From Forficula auricularia (Eukaryota > Arthropoda > Insecta > Dermaptera > Forficulidae), in contig JALMQS010000075.1 of the NCBI GenBank assembly GCA_024734495.1, forward strand, positions 9,854,757 to 9,918,756: a stretch of DNA of 64,000 nt, given 5' to 3'. How positions within the stretch are numbered: position 1 is the stretch's first letter; every line of letters starts with the position of its first letter. This document shows positions 10,800-21,599 of the stretch, piece after piece. A model generated the notes under the pieces. The model saw nothing but the letters and a program-made list of their open reading frames with translations. It was not told the origin of the DNA and made no database searches. A program made the position numbers and the translations under genes.

Positions 10800-11270
10800 C
10801 CTCGGGGCATCACTAAGGCTAAGGCCAAAAGAGCCTCGCTTAGTGCTAAGAGCCAAGCTACTCGCTTAGTGACTAATCCTAGTGAACAAACGTATTCCAT
10901 ACTATCGCACTGGCCATACTCCAAGCGACACACCTAAGTAGGTGTCTAGTTAGTCACGCGTAGCGAACAGACGTGTTGGTTATTTTTGCTAGTCGCCTAG
11001 TGACTTTACTATGGAAGAAATTTTAATTGCTACTGTTTTTAAAAGAACCCATCAAACAAACATCACAAGAACGTTTTCAATCAACAGTAATTTCTTTAGT
11101 TTAGAGAGTGACATATTTGTCCTGTTCTCATCAACAGACGGTGCGAAAGTTAATGGTATGTCACCAAGCTAAGAGCCTTGTATGTGGCCATTGTGACAAC
11201 TAACATAGCTCCTAGCTTACCTCTAAGGGAGGCTCTTTGTAGTATGGCCTTAGCCTAAATGAATAAATGA
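10800..11270. mobile_element. TIR element with 'GGCTAAGGCCA' ends
   Basis: Left 'aggctaaggccaaaagagcc' (from about 10818) is mirrored on the right by 'ggctctttgtagtatggcct' then 'tagcc' (to about 11262). The interior repeats 'cttagtgctaagagc'-like words in both directions. No ORF and no certain target duplication. Confidence 0.55.
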
Positions 11271-11389
11271 ATTGAAATGGAATGTTAGGAAATGATAAAT
11301 GAACGAATGAGTGATGGATTGGAGTGTGGTGAGGTATTATTAATGTTGAAATAGTATATATATCATATTACAGTGGGTCGCCAAATTAT

Positions 11390-11640
11390 TATACTCATTT
11401 GAAATATTCTAATATATCTTTTATAACCGCACTGTTTTTTTTTCATTTTTTTTTTTTAAATTGAAAACCCTTAAAATGCATAATTTGGAACATATAATTC
11501 TAAAAAATTTCGGGGAGGATCCTCGGAACCCTCCAGGTCATCCGAAATTTCAGCATTCCCGCAGTGCTAAATTTTCGATGACACCACTGTTTCATACGTT
11601 TTTAAGGGTTTAGCTTACTATTAAACTCATAATATCGTTT
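11390..11640. repeat. dispersed repeat, inverse of 4440-4700
   Basis: Approximate reverse complement of 4440-4700 around 'ttcggggaggatcctcggaa'. It contains long T runs. Nothing coding. Confidence 0.45.
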
Positions 11641-11840
11641 CAATTGTTCTCTTTATAGGTTTATTAGCTTAGGACAATACAATATCAATAATACAAATAC
11701 AATATCAATATTTAGTGAATCCTCCCTTTCGAGCAATCCCATTTTGTATACACTGCGGCATGTTGGCTAATATATAAATGATATATAAATTTAAACACAA
11801 AAATGTCACAATGTTACATTTCAGTTTTGTTCCTTGGCTT

Positions 11841-12006
11841 TAACCGAGGGGTGAACCGCGACCTAAAATCGTGTACACCTACTTCCACTTCCACTTTCAT
11901 TTCCAAGTAGAAGACAATAGATTATCTAATGAATTCCAAAGTAATTCCAAATAATTCCAAAGACAGTGTACACCTAATTCCAATCGCGGTTCACCCCTCG
12001 GTTTTA
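11841..12006. mobile_element. small MITE, GAGGGGTGAACCGCGA termini
   Basis: Ends CCGAGGGGTGAACCGCGA and its inverse TCGCGGTTCACCCCTCGG are perfect. Inside each end stands 'gtgtacacct', and the core is a run of TTCCA/TTCCAAG units. A second family member is at 39248-39475, where the same ends flank a much longer TTCCAAG-type array. Confidence 0.75.
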
Positions 12007-12267
12007 ACTGAGGATGGATTCGACTAGGCTCGAAACATGTAATAATTATAATAATTTTTTTTTAAAAATTGAGATTTTTCTTTCTTTTTTTTGGATAATG
12101 TAAGATTAAAGGGAAGAATAAAGAAATTGTATATAGATGTCATTTTAAATTATTTTTGAACCCTCCTCCTTTTTAGGGCACATCAATTTCTCAATGTAAG
12201 TAATTTTCATAAGGTCGTATAGGCTTCATAAGCGAAATTTCGTACAAATCTAACAGAGTCTAGAGCA

Positions 12268-12790
12268 GTGGTTCCCAGGTTGGGACCTGGGGGCGATCGT
12301 CCTCAAGTGGCGATTTGGGTTATCAGGGGGGCAATAAATAAGTGGGGGGCGATGAGTATTCAAAGGGGGAAACATTAAAATAGTACTGTACCGTAGAACC
12401 TCAGTAGAAACTCTTGTTTTTCCGGCTACCAAAAAAATTGTTGAAATCATGCTAGGTGAGGGAGGGCCCTAGTAAAAAGATAAGTCAATCGATTCCTTTG
12501 AACAACAATACTGTTTCCAGGGGAATTGACGAAATGCCCACGGACGTTGAATCCAAACTCACCAATTTGTTGAAAAAAAGTAAATTTGCATTGCAGATTG
12601 ATGAATCAATCAACTGTGATTGATAACAAAGCAATTTTATTAGCTTATTTGACGTTTATCAATTAACAAAAGGAAATTACCGATAAAATGTTTGCTAGAA
12701 CTTTGATCACTGATACGAAGGGATCGTCGATTTTTAAAGTGGTGCAAGATTATTTTGAGGAAAAAGAGATTCTCCTAACAAAGGTTGTTG
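12268..12790 (+). pseudogene. hAT transposase fragment (ZBED/SCAND3-like)
   Basis: A hAT-style end (CAGTGGTTCCCAGGTTGGG at 12268) precedes plus-strand coding scraps: IDEMPTDVESKLTNLLKKSK, then KFALQIDES, then ITDKMFARTLITDTKG. These match the central part of hAT transposases of the ZBED5/SCAND3 type in order and spacing. Stops and a gap interrupt it. The C-terminal dimerisation domain is not seen. Confidence 0.6.
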
Positions 12791-13149
12791 TTTTTTAAAT
12801 GTACGTCAATGATATTAGTTAATTATTTCACTTCTTTGTTCTTAAAAAAAAATCTGTAAAAAATGTACAATTTAATTTTTTTGCTATTTTATTTAAAAGT
12901 GACCGGATAAAACTGCTTTGGTTGTTTTTATATACGGTAATAAAATTGTTTAAAATAATAAAACTGGTTTATTATCTGGGGCACGGCAGTGCCCCAGCCA
13001 AGTTGACGGCATTTTGACGGCTCTGTAACTTCGTACTGGAAACCTCTACATGGCTGAAATTTTTTTCCATTATACTGGTCCATAAGCTTAACTAAATTAC
13101 AAATTTTCATATTTCTACTATTTATACCGACCAAGTTACAAGAAGCCAA

Positions 13150-13740
13150 AGATAGGCTTTTTCGTCACTCACTCACTCACTCAGATCAAAATTCTAGAGT
13201 ACTTCCGCTGATCCTAGAATGCTGAAATTTGGCAGACAGGTAGAGTTTGGGGTACAATTAATGGTAAAAATCCCAAAATCGAAACTTTCCCTTCTTCAGG
13301 ACCTAAAATGAAGGGGTGAAAGTTATAGGCTAAATTAACATGTAGTGAAAACACAATGAACTTAGAATGCTGAAATTTGGCCCACTGATAAAGATTGGCA
13401 CATGAATAAAAGAGGAACTTAAAACACCGAAACTTTCACTTCTTCAGGGCCCCAAATGAAGGGGTGAAATTTATAGGCTAAATTAACATACAGTGAAAAT
13501 ATATTGATCCTAGAATGCTAAAACTTGGCATATTATTAGAATTTGGTTGGTACATTAATAAAGAATGAAATCGCAAAACCGAAACATTTCCTTCTTCAGG
13601 GCATAAAATGAAGTGGGTGAATTTTGATCGATAAATTTTCATTATTTTCAGCATGGTGGTAGAGTTTGGGGCGTTAATAAAAGGTGAAATCGAAAAACCG
13701 AAACTTTCCCTTCTTCAGGACGTACTCTTACATCTTGATT
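13150..13740. repeat. dispersed repeat with internal ~120-bp subrepeats
   Basis: Three to four tandem diverged units, each with 'ctagaatgctgaaatttgg' and 'ccttcttcagg'. The inverse copy is at 20870-21330. It begins with (CACT)n near 13170. The sense is unknown. Non-autonomous Helitron interiors in insects look similar, but I see no clean Helitron ends here. Confidence 0.55.
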
Positions 13741-13981
13741 ATCTCAAACCAATTCATTTCATTCAATACTCACCAAACGGATTCACTGCTTCATTGTAAA
13801 TATATTGTAAGACTACATGAATGCAGTGGTGAATAAGTTGCATTGTTTAATATACACTCCACGAGCAAAGAAATGGAATCACTCTCTTTTCATTAATTCA
13901 ATGATACTTGGTATGTTTCTTTGTAATTTATTAGAAATTTAAATATTTTTTCTACAAGTTTCATTTTTCAGCATTTAATGA

Positions 13982-14286
13982 GCCCTCTACACTATGGCCA
14001 ACGTGAGCCAACCATGTTGACCATGTTGGCCACCAGTAAAACGAGTTAATTTGATTGTGCCTCCACACAGTGGTCCAAGAGTTGGGCCAATGTCTATGGC
14101 CTTGTGGAAACGGGCACTTTCGTTGCGTAACATTGGCCCTCTTTGATATATGTAAAAACCGCTTCGAAGGCCAGCCATCGCCAATCTCATCGCCAGCGTC
14201 AACCAATGACCAATACAAGCCAACCCCCCTCTACATATTGGCGTTGCCTTGAATTGGCCCAAGTTAGCTCATAGTGTAGAGGAGGC
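13982..14286. mobile_element. MITE, GCC(TC)CTCTACACTATG ends
   Basis: Left GCCCTCTACACTATGG; right 'atagtgtagaggaggc'. The interior repeats GGCCAA/TTGGCC words, giving chance ORFs on both strands (13961-14262). These ORFs have no domain and are not genes. Confidence 0.65.
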
Positions 14287-14498
14287 ATAAAATAAATGTA
14301 GAATGATAACCTAATGAAAATATATTATATTATTATTATTATATTTGAGAACGAAAATCACATTTAATAACTCGCAAGAGAGGTGATTCTATTTCTTTGC
14401 TCGTGAGTGTAGTTTAGATATCACATATAAATTTCATTGATTATATATTTTTTTTAAAAGAATATATTATTATTTAAATATTACATAGTTCCTAGTTC

Positions 14499-14663
14499 TT
14501 AGTTTTCAAAATCATCAATTTGTTGTTCTCCTAATTTTTCTGCTTCCTCAATGGTAGCTGGAAGACGTGTACGACTTGTTTCTGGAAATGTTACACTTAT
14601 CAATGAAGACGTGAGTGTCAAAGATCCAAATATAACTAAAGGAAGTGGTTCCCACACTTCACG
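14499..14663 (-). CDS. transporter exon 10 (C-terminus)
   Basis: Acceptor CTTACAG at 14664-14670, then phase 0: REVWEPLPLVIFGS (last transmembrane helix) followed by FPETSRTRLPATIEEAEKLG, the standard cytosolic end of the organic-cation-transporter family (P-E-T then L-P-x-T-I-E-E-A). Stop TAA at 14499-14501. The reading frame is clean. Confidence 0.92.
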   Translation of the reverse strand, partial: REVWEPLPLVIFGSLTLTSSLISVTFPETSRTRLPATIEEAEKLGEQQIDDFEN

Positions 14664-14797
14664 CTGTAAGTAAATTTTAATAAATTAGTATAATAATAAT
14701 ATAAAATAAAAATAATTATATAAAAACTTTTTAAATAACACACAATTAATTTGTGGAATTGATAACATATTGTATTGTAATTGAAAATAGGTATTCT

Positions 14798-15434
14798 CAG
14801 CGCTGTAACCAGGCAGGTGCAACAGGTGCACCCGCATAGGGCCCAGAGATCTAGGGGGCCCTAAAACGAAATTGTTAATTGAATTTTCTTTACAAATTTG
14901 TTTTACAAATATTTTATTCGAGATTTTAAAACACAAATTAAAATTTGAAGCATCAATATTAGTAGACGATTTAAAAACTGCAACACCACTTGAAATTTTA
15001 CAAGGTCTGCATGACTTTGGATTAATTGAATCTTATCCAAACATTAATATTGCTATACGATTATTCCTCACACTCCCAGTATCAATTGCTTCGTGTGAGA
15101 GAAGTTTTAGCAAGTTAAAATTAATTAAAAACTATTTAAGGTCTACTATTGGACAAGATAGATTATCCAATCTTGCCATAATATCTATAGAGTATAACAT
15201 CGCAAAGGATATTAATTATGACGATATAATTAATGACTTTGCTCAAATGAAAGCTAGAAGAGTACAATTAAATGAAAATTAAATATTCTTATAATATAAA
15301 TAATGTAATATATTTTTGTGTACAATAAATTTTTTATATGATATCTATTTGAACTATAATTACTTTTTCCCAAAAAATATAGGGGTCTCTAAAAATTTTT
15401 TCACAGTGCTCTAAAAATGCTGGTTGCGGCGCTG
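14798..15434 (+). mobile_element. internally deleted hAT element with ORF remnant
   Basis: Ends CAGCGCTGTAACCAG and the inverse of CAGCGCCGCAACCAG. Flanks GGTATTCT (14790-14797) and CGTATTCT (15435-15442) agree at 7 of 8 positions, as expected for a hAT target duplication. Another copy of the left end is at 62695-62865. It sits in intron 9 of the transporter. Confidence 0.85.
14872..15282 (+). pseudogene. hAT transposase C-terminal dimerisation domain
   Basis: An open 136-codon stretch. The C-terminal part has PVSIASCERSFSKLKLIKNY and STIGQDRLSNLAIISIEY, the conserved hAT family C-terminal dimerisation block (as in ZMYM1- and zinc-finger-MYM-like domesticated relatives). The catalytic RNase-H-like part is deleted, so the element cannot move itself. 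The N-terminal ~40 residues read through element end sequence and are not transposase. I know of no reason to think the ORF is expressed. Confidence 0.85.
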
Positions 15435-15784
15435 CGTATTCTGGTAAAGTTTCGACTGAGTAGAAGTAAGAAGAAAGAATAAATTCTATTACAAAGATTC
15501 TACCAAGATAAACAGATAAACAGAAAAATATAATATAAACAGAGGAAGCAAGCTCTAAAGCTTGCATGCTAAATTCTCATCTAACTTACAAAAAAATAAG
15601 TCAAAAGTCCCAACAAAAACACTTCTGTAAAAAAGGCCAAGTTCGAGTATTAAATACTCTGCCAGAAAAAATACGGAGATCTAATGTGCTGCCAAGTTCA
15701 CATCATCAATTTATTAAATGAGCCGAGAATATAATAACTTCATTAAAAACTCATATTTTTCATTTTACATGTTTATCTATATTA

Positions 15785-16000
15785 CTTTACCATTCAGGGT
15801 ATGGTCAAGTATTGTAATCGTGCATGAAAAAAGTGAGTTTTTTTCCTTCTTTTTTTCGAAATATCTCAAAAACGGCTGAAACTATTTTGATTAAAAAAAT
15901 TGAGCGAAACCATGGCATTTCGCTCTACAAAAAAACTCTAATAAGTGAACATCGAAAAAATTATATTTTTCGAGATAATAATTGTTTTGGCAAAATGTCT

Positions 16001-16046
<46 letters not shown>

Positions 16047-16525
16047 AAGTTAGTTAGTAAGTTAGTTAGTTAGTTAGTCTGTGCGTTACCAAATTTTTGT
16101 GGACGAGCTAGCTCAAAAACTAGTGGAATATCCAAATTTCACAGGTAGTTTTGGTCCATTGAGATTAAGAGCTGATTAGATTTTGGTGTATATCGACCCA
16201 AAATTAAGGGGGTGGAAGGGGGTTAAAAATTAAAAATCTAGGCCGTTTGAGCAAACTCAACCAAATTTTGTATACATAATCAGTGGACCCCCAGAAGTCT
16301 AAAAATTCAAAAACTAACCGCCCAAAATGGGGCTGGGGGAGGGAAGGAGTAGGATCAAAAAATGGAAATCTTGGCCATTTACCAAACTCAACCAAATTTT
16401 GTATACATAATCAGTGGGACCCCCAGAAGTCTAAAAATGCAAAAACTAACCCCCCCACATGATTATAAATAATTTTAGGGGCCAGGTTGTATGGTAAAGT
16501 CAAGTGGATGGCCACATCAGAACAC
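15785..16525 (+). repeat. family A dispersed repeat
   Basis: Left end 'actttaccattcagggtatg', right end 'ccaggttgtatggtaaagtc' followed by 'cacgtcagctta'. Both ends carry a ctttaccata block, inverted relative to each other. Sister copies: 22785-22930, 22930-23431 plus 28061-28350, 28365-29280, 40935-41690, 52015-52570, 55345-55950. ORFs such as 15824-16009 (KKVSFFPSFFRNISKTAETI) recur in other copies, but no copy has a long frame. A (GTTA)n array lies inside. Confidence 0.75.
16003..16077 (+). repeat. (GTTA)n microsatellite
   Basis: About 18 consecutive GTTA units with two GTAA variants, expanded from the single 'gttagttag' present in other family A copies. Confidence 0.95.
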
Positions 16526-16890
16526 GTCAGCTTATTTTTTATTGATATCAAATTTTTAATTGAAATTATTTTCCTAAAACTTGTTTTTTACGCATTAAAT
16601 TATTATTGTTATTGTTTTTAGGGCCTCTACCTTTCTCTTTTAGCCCTTCGATCCTCTCTGATTATGATCTCATGATATGGTAACATAATTCGTGGCCTAC
16701 TTAAAAATGGGTAAATGCCAAGTTTTAGTAAAATAATTTCAACTAAAAATGTGAAATCAATAAATATAGATGAACATGTAAAATCAAAAACAGGTTTTAA
16801 TTGAAGTTACTATATTCTCGACTCATTTAATAAATTGATAATGTTGAACTTGACAGCACATTAGATCTCACTACTTTTTTGCCAAATGGT

Positions 16891-17227
16891 TTTTATTACA
16901 CATGTGTTTTTGCTGGTATATTGCTTTTAACTAAAGGCAGGTTCTACTTAAAGAATAGTGTAAAAAAGCTGTCGGCTGTATCTATGCAACCGAAAGACTC
17001 CTACTTTACAGGCGTCCTTGTTAAATGAATATTACAGCCATCTCCCATGAGCTCATTTCCTATTTTTCTCTTAATCCTCAACTTAATACTTTTTCTGGCA
17101 AACGTTTTTTTTATTACTATAACTTGGGCTTTTTTTGCAGAACTATTTTTTTGTTAGGATTTTATTTAGTGTAGATATCTATATCTATAATACGATTGAT
17201 GTAGTTTTTGGAGACGGAATGGTAAGT
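16891..17227. other. intron DNA, short shared repeat only
   Basis: 'attgcttttaactaaaggca' to about 17040 recurs at 38060-38190. Otherwise nothing recognised. Confidence 0.4.
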
Positions 17228-17296
17228 GAAGTGAATGGATTTTGATCAGACAGTCCAAGGTTCAAAAAAGAGAGATAATTATATCTATCATTTTTA

Positions 17297-17350
17297 ATCA
17301 AAGTCGACGTTTCGGAGGTTTCTTACCTCCTTCTTCAGGGTTTTGAAAGG
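17297..17350 (-). ncRNA. hammerhead-like motif, left arm
   Basis: Minus strand: CTGAAGA, an extra A, a six-pair stem II (GGAGGT with ACCTCC), GAAA, a two-base loop ACGT, then C. Stem I is imperfect. Confidence 0.45.
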
Positions 17351-17625
17351 TCAGTGAAGGAAATAAATTTTTTTTATTTTATGATACTGATGTAAGAAGG
17401 AGATACACCAGAAGGTGCATCCCCTAAAGGACTGTATGGGATGGCCCCTCCATCGTGAAAAGAACAGGGTAGAAGGAAAGAAGCCAGTATCACGAGCCAA
17501 ATCTCAGAAAGTTATTTACAATCCAATTTACTAAGTTTTTTAAGGGCTTAGAGCAGTGGTAAATTCTCCATGCGATAAATTAGGTTAAATTAATCTCTCA
17601 CAATGTGACATTTCCTTCACTGACC

Positions 17626-17676
17626 TTTCAAAACCCTGAAGAAGAAGGAAGAAACCTCCGAAACGTCGGCTTTGAA
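17626..17676 (+). ncRNA. hammerhead ribozyme-like motif, right arm
   Basis: TTTCAAAACC, core CTGAAGA (17636-17642), stem II region, GAAA, stem III ACGT, cleavage C, then GGCTTTGAA. Stem I pairs at nearly all positions with one C/A mismatch. It matches the CUGANGA core. Stem II is weaker than in the left arm. Confidence 0.5.
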
Positions 17677-17750
17677 TAAAAAAGATAGATATAATTATCT
17701 CTCTTTTTTGAACTTTGGACTGTCTCATCAAAATCCATTCTATATCTATA

Positions 17751-17995
17751 GGGACCGTGCGTCACGATTTTAGCGCCAACTGGCGACGAAAATGTAAGCT
17801 TTGGGGGATGATTTATTAAAGGCCCAAGTCAAAGAAACTCGCTCACGACCCTCTAGGCTCTTCGCACTCTTTTATCTATGATATATTCTATAATACAATA
17901 TTGCCCTAATTCTCCCCAAATTATTTGAATTAATAAACACAAGAGAGCGCTACGTTCGGCAGTAAGTGCTGCCTCTATATTTAACACACGGTCCC
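17751..17995. mobile_element. MITE, GGGACCGTG ends, TA target
   Basis: GGGACCGTG at the left, CACGGTCCC at the right, with TA(TA) on both sides. No coding. The flanking dinucleotide suits a Tc1/mariner-type or related cut-and-paste source. Confidence 0.65.
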
Positions 17996-18039
17996 TATAC
18001 TTATTATAATCGGCTTGCGCGACGATGCCGACGTGATTT

Positions 18040-18164
18040 TTTTAATTTTAAAACCCACTAATAGTTCATGACAAATAAAATTATTAAATTTAAATTATTA
18101 TCTAAAACCCACTGCGTGCCCCCTGGCCAGCAAGATGCCCACCGAAGGCGGTCTTCGCAGCTGG
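18040..18164 (+). mobile_element. Helitron-like 3' end
   Basis: A GC hairpin (GCCCACCGAAGGCGGTC) is followed by 'ttcgcag' and a terminal CTGG, with T next. This is the Helitron 3' layout: hairpin, ~10 nt, CTRR, insertion before T. Other ends of this kind are at 19278 (minus) and 38047. Confidence 0.55.
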
Positions 18165-18336
18165 TAATATAATAATATAGGTTCAATTTGAATTATATTT
18201 AATAAAAGATAAATAATTAAATCAACATAATATTATTATATATTAATAGAGCTTAATAATAATGAATTAAGAATTGATATTTCTTCAAAAGATAAAACAA
18301 TTAAATTATAAATGTAATAAAGTAAAAAAAGATTAC

Positions 18337-18590
18337 CATTAATGGTGTTTGTGGAGCAGCTATAGATCCAATTTGACCTATCATAGCACAAAAGCCAATA
18401 CAAGAATTTCTGACTTGGGTTGGAAATAGTTCATTTGCGTAAACTTGCAAAAAGTGTAAAAGTAATAGTGATGAACAATTTTCCAACTAAAAACAAGACT
18501 AACATGAGCCAAGCTTGTTCTTGACTAAAGAAAATTGAAGATAAACATACCAAGGCAGTAATGGCTAATGTCGAAACAATTAAATGGCGC
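18337..18590 (-). CDS. transporter exon 9
   Basis: Acceptor TTTCAG, then HLIVSTLAITALVCLSSIFF (helix), LMLVLFLVGKLFITI (helix), ANELFPTQVRNSCIGFCAMI (family landmark), ending LM|GTAATC. The frame shifts once at an A5/T5 run at 18449-18453. Four Ts instead of five restores continuity, and the exon then ends in phase 0 as exon 10 requires. Confidence 0.88.
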
Positions 18591-18664
18591 CTGAAATAAG
18601 AGCCACATAAGAATTAATTACCTTCAATCAATTTTAAGACCAATCAAGTTAAATTCAGTAATAA

Positions 18665-19200
18665 TTTTATTTAGCGGGCCGCCTCTTACAAGACTAAAGA
18701 TGATTACACAAATTTATTTACAAATATTTCACACTTTCGGCTTCAGAACAAATTAATTCAGATTCAGAGCGGGTGGCTGAGAGAGCCAGGATTAATCCTG
18801 GCTCACATTTCACATTTCTTTTTTTTTTTTTTATTCACAAAAAATAATCATACGACACCCGCTCTCCATGTTCTTCTGCCGAAAGTGTAAAAATTAAGAA
18901 GAGATCCCCTCATCGCCCTATATGTCAAATCGTTTATTGTTTTTTGGGATATACCATGGGCGATGGGACTCCACTGCTTTATGCCACCACACTCCCTTCC
19001 ACGAGAGTGTGATGGCCTCGACCCTGACCGAGCCCGCCCCGACGCCAAATCGCTCCGCAATATTAACCACCAGACTGGAGTTGCCTCTATATTTTTCTAT
19101 TTTGTTTCGGTGGGCAACACCCAGTCCTGCAAGCGCGGAAACTGATCTGGACATCCAAAACCCACACCACCCCCGCCGCATCCTTTGCCTACTTAAAGGG
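18665..19200 (-). pseudogene. 5'-truncated R2-like retrotransposon, second lineage
   Basis: The minus strand keeps only the end of the R2-like ORF: ALAGLGVAHRNKIEKYRGNS, VRVEAITLSWKGVWWHKAV and, after a frameshift near 18950, AMRGSLLNFYTFGRRT. These parallel the C-terminus of the 24767-27896 ORF residue by residue with many substitutions. The 3' tail differs except for a terminal 'GGCCCGCTAAATAAAA'-like word comparable to GGCCCAATAAACGAAAAATC. Truncation at the 5' side is typical of target-primed reverse transcription. Confidence 0.8.
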
Positions 19201-19277
19201 TCTCAGAAAATAAGGAGTTAGTTACACAATATTATTAGAATCAAAGGAATAAAAAAAATTATCCCTATTTTAAATTA

Positions 19278-20120
19278 CTAGTTGCGAAGCCCGCCTTCGG
19301 CAGGCTTCTTGCTACCCAAGGCATAACAATAATTATTTTTTATAAATTAAAGGGTTTATTTATTCACATAAAATGAATAAATAGAGTAATTTTAGTTAAC
19401 ATCTCAGGGTTTTAAATTAATTAAGATCAAAATAACGAAGATAATTGGGTTGTTTTTGACGCTTTATAGTATTAAAGAGGCTAAGTTTTTATAAAAACTT
19501 ATAAAATATTTATGTAGGTCAAACATTTATCTATCTCACCCAATTTTTCGAATCATTTTAGGAACACCAGAAGTTGAGTTTATATGCCGGTCGTGCACCA
19601 GAAGCGACAACGCCCTACGGACATGAAGCGCGACAATGGGCGAATACTCGATTTACTAAATACTACCGCTAATCAAAGCGCGTACTTCCAATCCATATCA
19701 GCATCATTAAATTTCGCCCGCTAGTAGAGTTTTGGGACACAAACAAAGGAAAAATCCAAAAATATAAACTTTCTATATTTCAACCACTTCAAAATGCAAG
19801 GGAAGGTCAAAAATGAAAATTCTAGCCCGTTGGGCCAAACTCAACCAAATTTTGTATGCATATTTCATGGCACCCCAGAAGGCTAGAAATACAAAAAACT
19901 AACCACCTAAAATGGGGGGGGGGGGTCAAAAATAAAAATTCTAGCTGTTTGGACCAAACTCAACCAAATTTTGTGTACATTATTATGTGGGTTCCAAAAA
20001 GGCTAGAAATGCAAAAACTAACCACCTAAAATGAGGGGAGGGCCAAAAGGCCTAGAATTTTCAGGAGAACAAGAGAGGAGGTCTAGGGGGCGAAGCCCCT
20101 TGGCTGGCAAGAGGCCCGCC
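19278..20120 (-). repeat. Helitron-like 3' end and adjoining repeats
   Basis: The minus strand ends GCCTGCCGAAGGCGGGC-TTCGCAA-CTAG at 19278 with T beyond, a Helitron-type terminus. The rest (about 19800-20060) has two or three diverged ~110-bp units containing 'actcaaccaaattttgt'. That word is also frequent in family A and in the hAT MITE at 39487. The 5' end is not resolved. Confidence 0.45.
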
Positions 20121-20274
20121 ATTATCTTCAGCATGTTTATGAGGAATAACAATTCTACATTGGATTTTTGATGTTTCGGTTATTATTGGTGACCATTGCT
20201 GAAGACATGGAGGAATTGGCTTAAAATCAAAAATAACAATCGATTCTTATCTAATACTAGAGGAATAACCTTAT

Positions 20275-20850
20275 CTCAACAAAAACACTTTGTGTAAAAA
20301 AAGGCCAACAAAAAAGTAGTGAGATCTAATGTGCTGCCAAGTTCAACATCATCAATTTATTAAATGAGTCGAGAATATATTAGTAACTTCAATTAAAACG
20401 CATGTTTTTCATTTCACATGTCCCTCTATATTTTTTATTGATTTCACATTTTTAGTTGAAATTATTTTCATAAAACTTGGCTTTTACGCATTAAATTATT
20501 ATTATTATTGTTTGATAGGGCCTCCACCACTCCCCTCTTATTAAGATCCCATGATATGGTAACTAGTAATTCGTGACATACATAATAATGCGTAAAAGCC
20601 AAGTTTTATGAAAATAATTTCAACTAAAAATGTGAAATCAATAAAAAATATAGAGGGACATGTGAAATGAAAAACATGCGTTTTAATTGAAGTTACTAAT
20701 ATATTCTCGACTCATTTAATAAATTGATGATGTTGAACTTGGCAGCACATTAGATCTCACTACTTTTTTTGGCAAACGGATTTTATTAATCGAACTTGGC
20801 CTTTTTTACACAAGTGTTTTTGTTGAGATTTCACTTCTTTTTGTAAGTTG
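20275..20850. mobile_element. palindromic element, ~230-bp arms
   Basis: CTCAACAAAAACACTT opens it and the inverse closes it. The arms match closely ('gtgagatctaatgtgctgcc', 'tttcacatgtccctctatat'). The short loop holds 'cctccaccactcccc'. No ORF. Same family as 15590-16890. Confidence 0.75.
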
Positions 20851-20869
20851 GATTTATCCTATAAATTTA

Positions 20870-21330
20870 ACCCCTTCATTTCGGGCCCTGAAGAAGGAAA
20901 AGTTTCGATTTTTCAATTTCGTCCTTTATTAATGTGTCAAGCTTTACCAGTATGCCAAATTTCAGCATTCTAGGTTCATTGAATTTTTAGTATATGTTAA
21001 TTAAGTCTATAAATTTCACCCCTTCATTTTAGGTCCTGAAGAAGGGAAAGTTTCTATTTTTGGATTTTTCCCATTAATTGTACCCCAAACTCTACCTGCC
21101 TGCCAAATTTCAGCATTCTAGGGTTAGCGGAAGTACTCTAGAATTTTGATGAGTGAGTGAGTCAGTCAGTGACGAAAAAGCCTATCTTTGGCTTCTTGTA
21201 ACTTGGATGGTATAAACAGTAGAAATATGAAATTTTGTAATTTAGTTAAGCTTATGGACCAGTATTATGGAAAAAATTTCAGCCATGTAGAGATTTCCAT
21301 TACGAAGTTACAAAGGCGTCAAAATGGCCT
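20870..21330. repeat. inverse copy of the 13150-13740 repeat
   Basis: 'cagcattctaggttcattg', 'gtacttccgct' inverse and 'gtaacttggatggtataaac' align with 13080-13600 on the other strand. Confidence 0.65.
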
Positions 21331-21599
21331 GAGTTGTTTCCTGTAAAGGGTAGTCTGGCATTGCACACATCCCCGCTCGAATCGAAACTTAGCTGAGCAC
21401 TACCGTGCCCCCAGATATTGCATTCCATTTTTGATGTTTTGACTATTAATGGCATCCTCTAAGCGTAGAAGAATCGACTTAAAATCAAAAAAGACTAAAT
21501 TCTTTTTTTGTAAACAACTCAAAGCTTGAGTGTCGGCACCAGGGTTGAGCGAGGTGTGGCGACCGCCAAACCAAATTTTTGTTGAAAAACGGCAATTTT

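Larger units (their letters stand above)
15590..16890. mobile_element. palindromic element split by a family A repeat
   Basis: Left arm (about 15595-15785) and right arm (about 16530-16890) are inverse copies: 'agatctaatgtgctgccaag', 'atttattaaatgag', 'aaaacttg'. The loop was invaded by a family A repeat (15785-16525). An uninterrupted member is at 20275-20850. Confidence 0.7.
17228..17743. mobile_element. inverted pair with hammerhead-like ends
   Basis: Arms 17228-17367 and 17605-17743 are inverse copies ('gaatggattttgat', 'cagtccaa', 'tcaaaaaagagag'). The loop contains an inverted LINE tail at about 17385-17470. Each arm carries a CTGAAGA...GAAACGTC block. A PLE-type or retrozyme-like remnant. 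Confidence 0.65.

Noticed and set aside
13260..13290. 'cccttcttcagg' blocks as further hammerhead cores
   Set aside because: Inverse contains CTGAAGA but no GAAA and no closing stem I at the right place.
13961..14262. Overlapping ORFs on both strands
   Set aside because: Product of GGCCAA/TTGGCC repeats inside a MITE.
15824..16009. Recurring KKVSFFPSFFRNISKTAETI ORF as a small conserved gene
   Set aside because: Occurs in several family A copies at the same place, but always short and with frame differences; better explained as repeat text.
16003..16077. (GTTA)n as a telomere-like array
   Set aside because: Unit is four bases, not TTAGG, and it lies inside a dispersed repeat.
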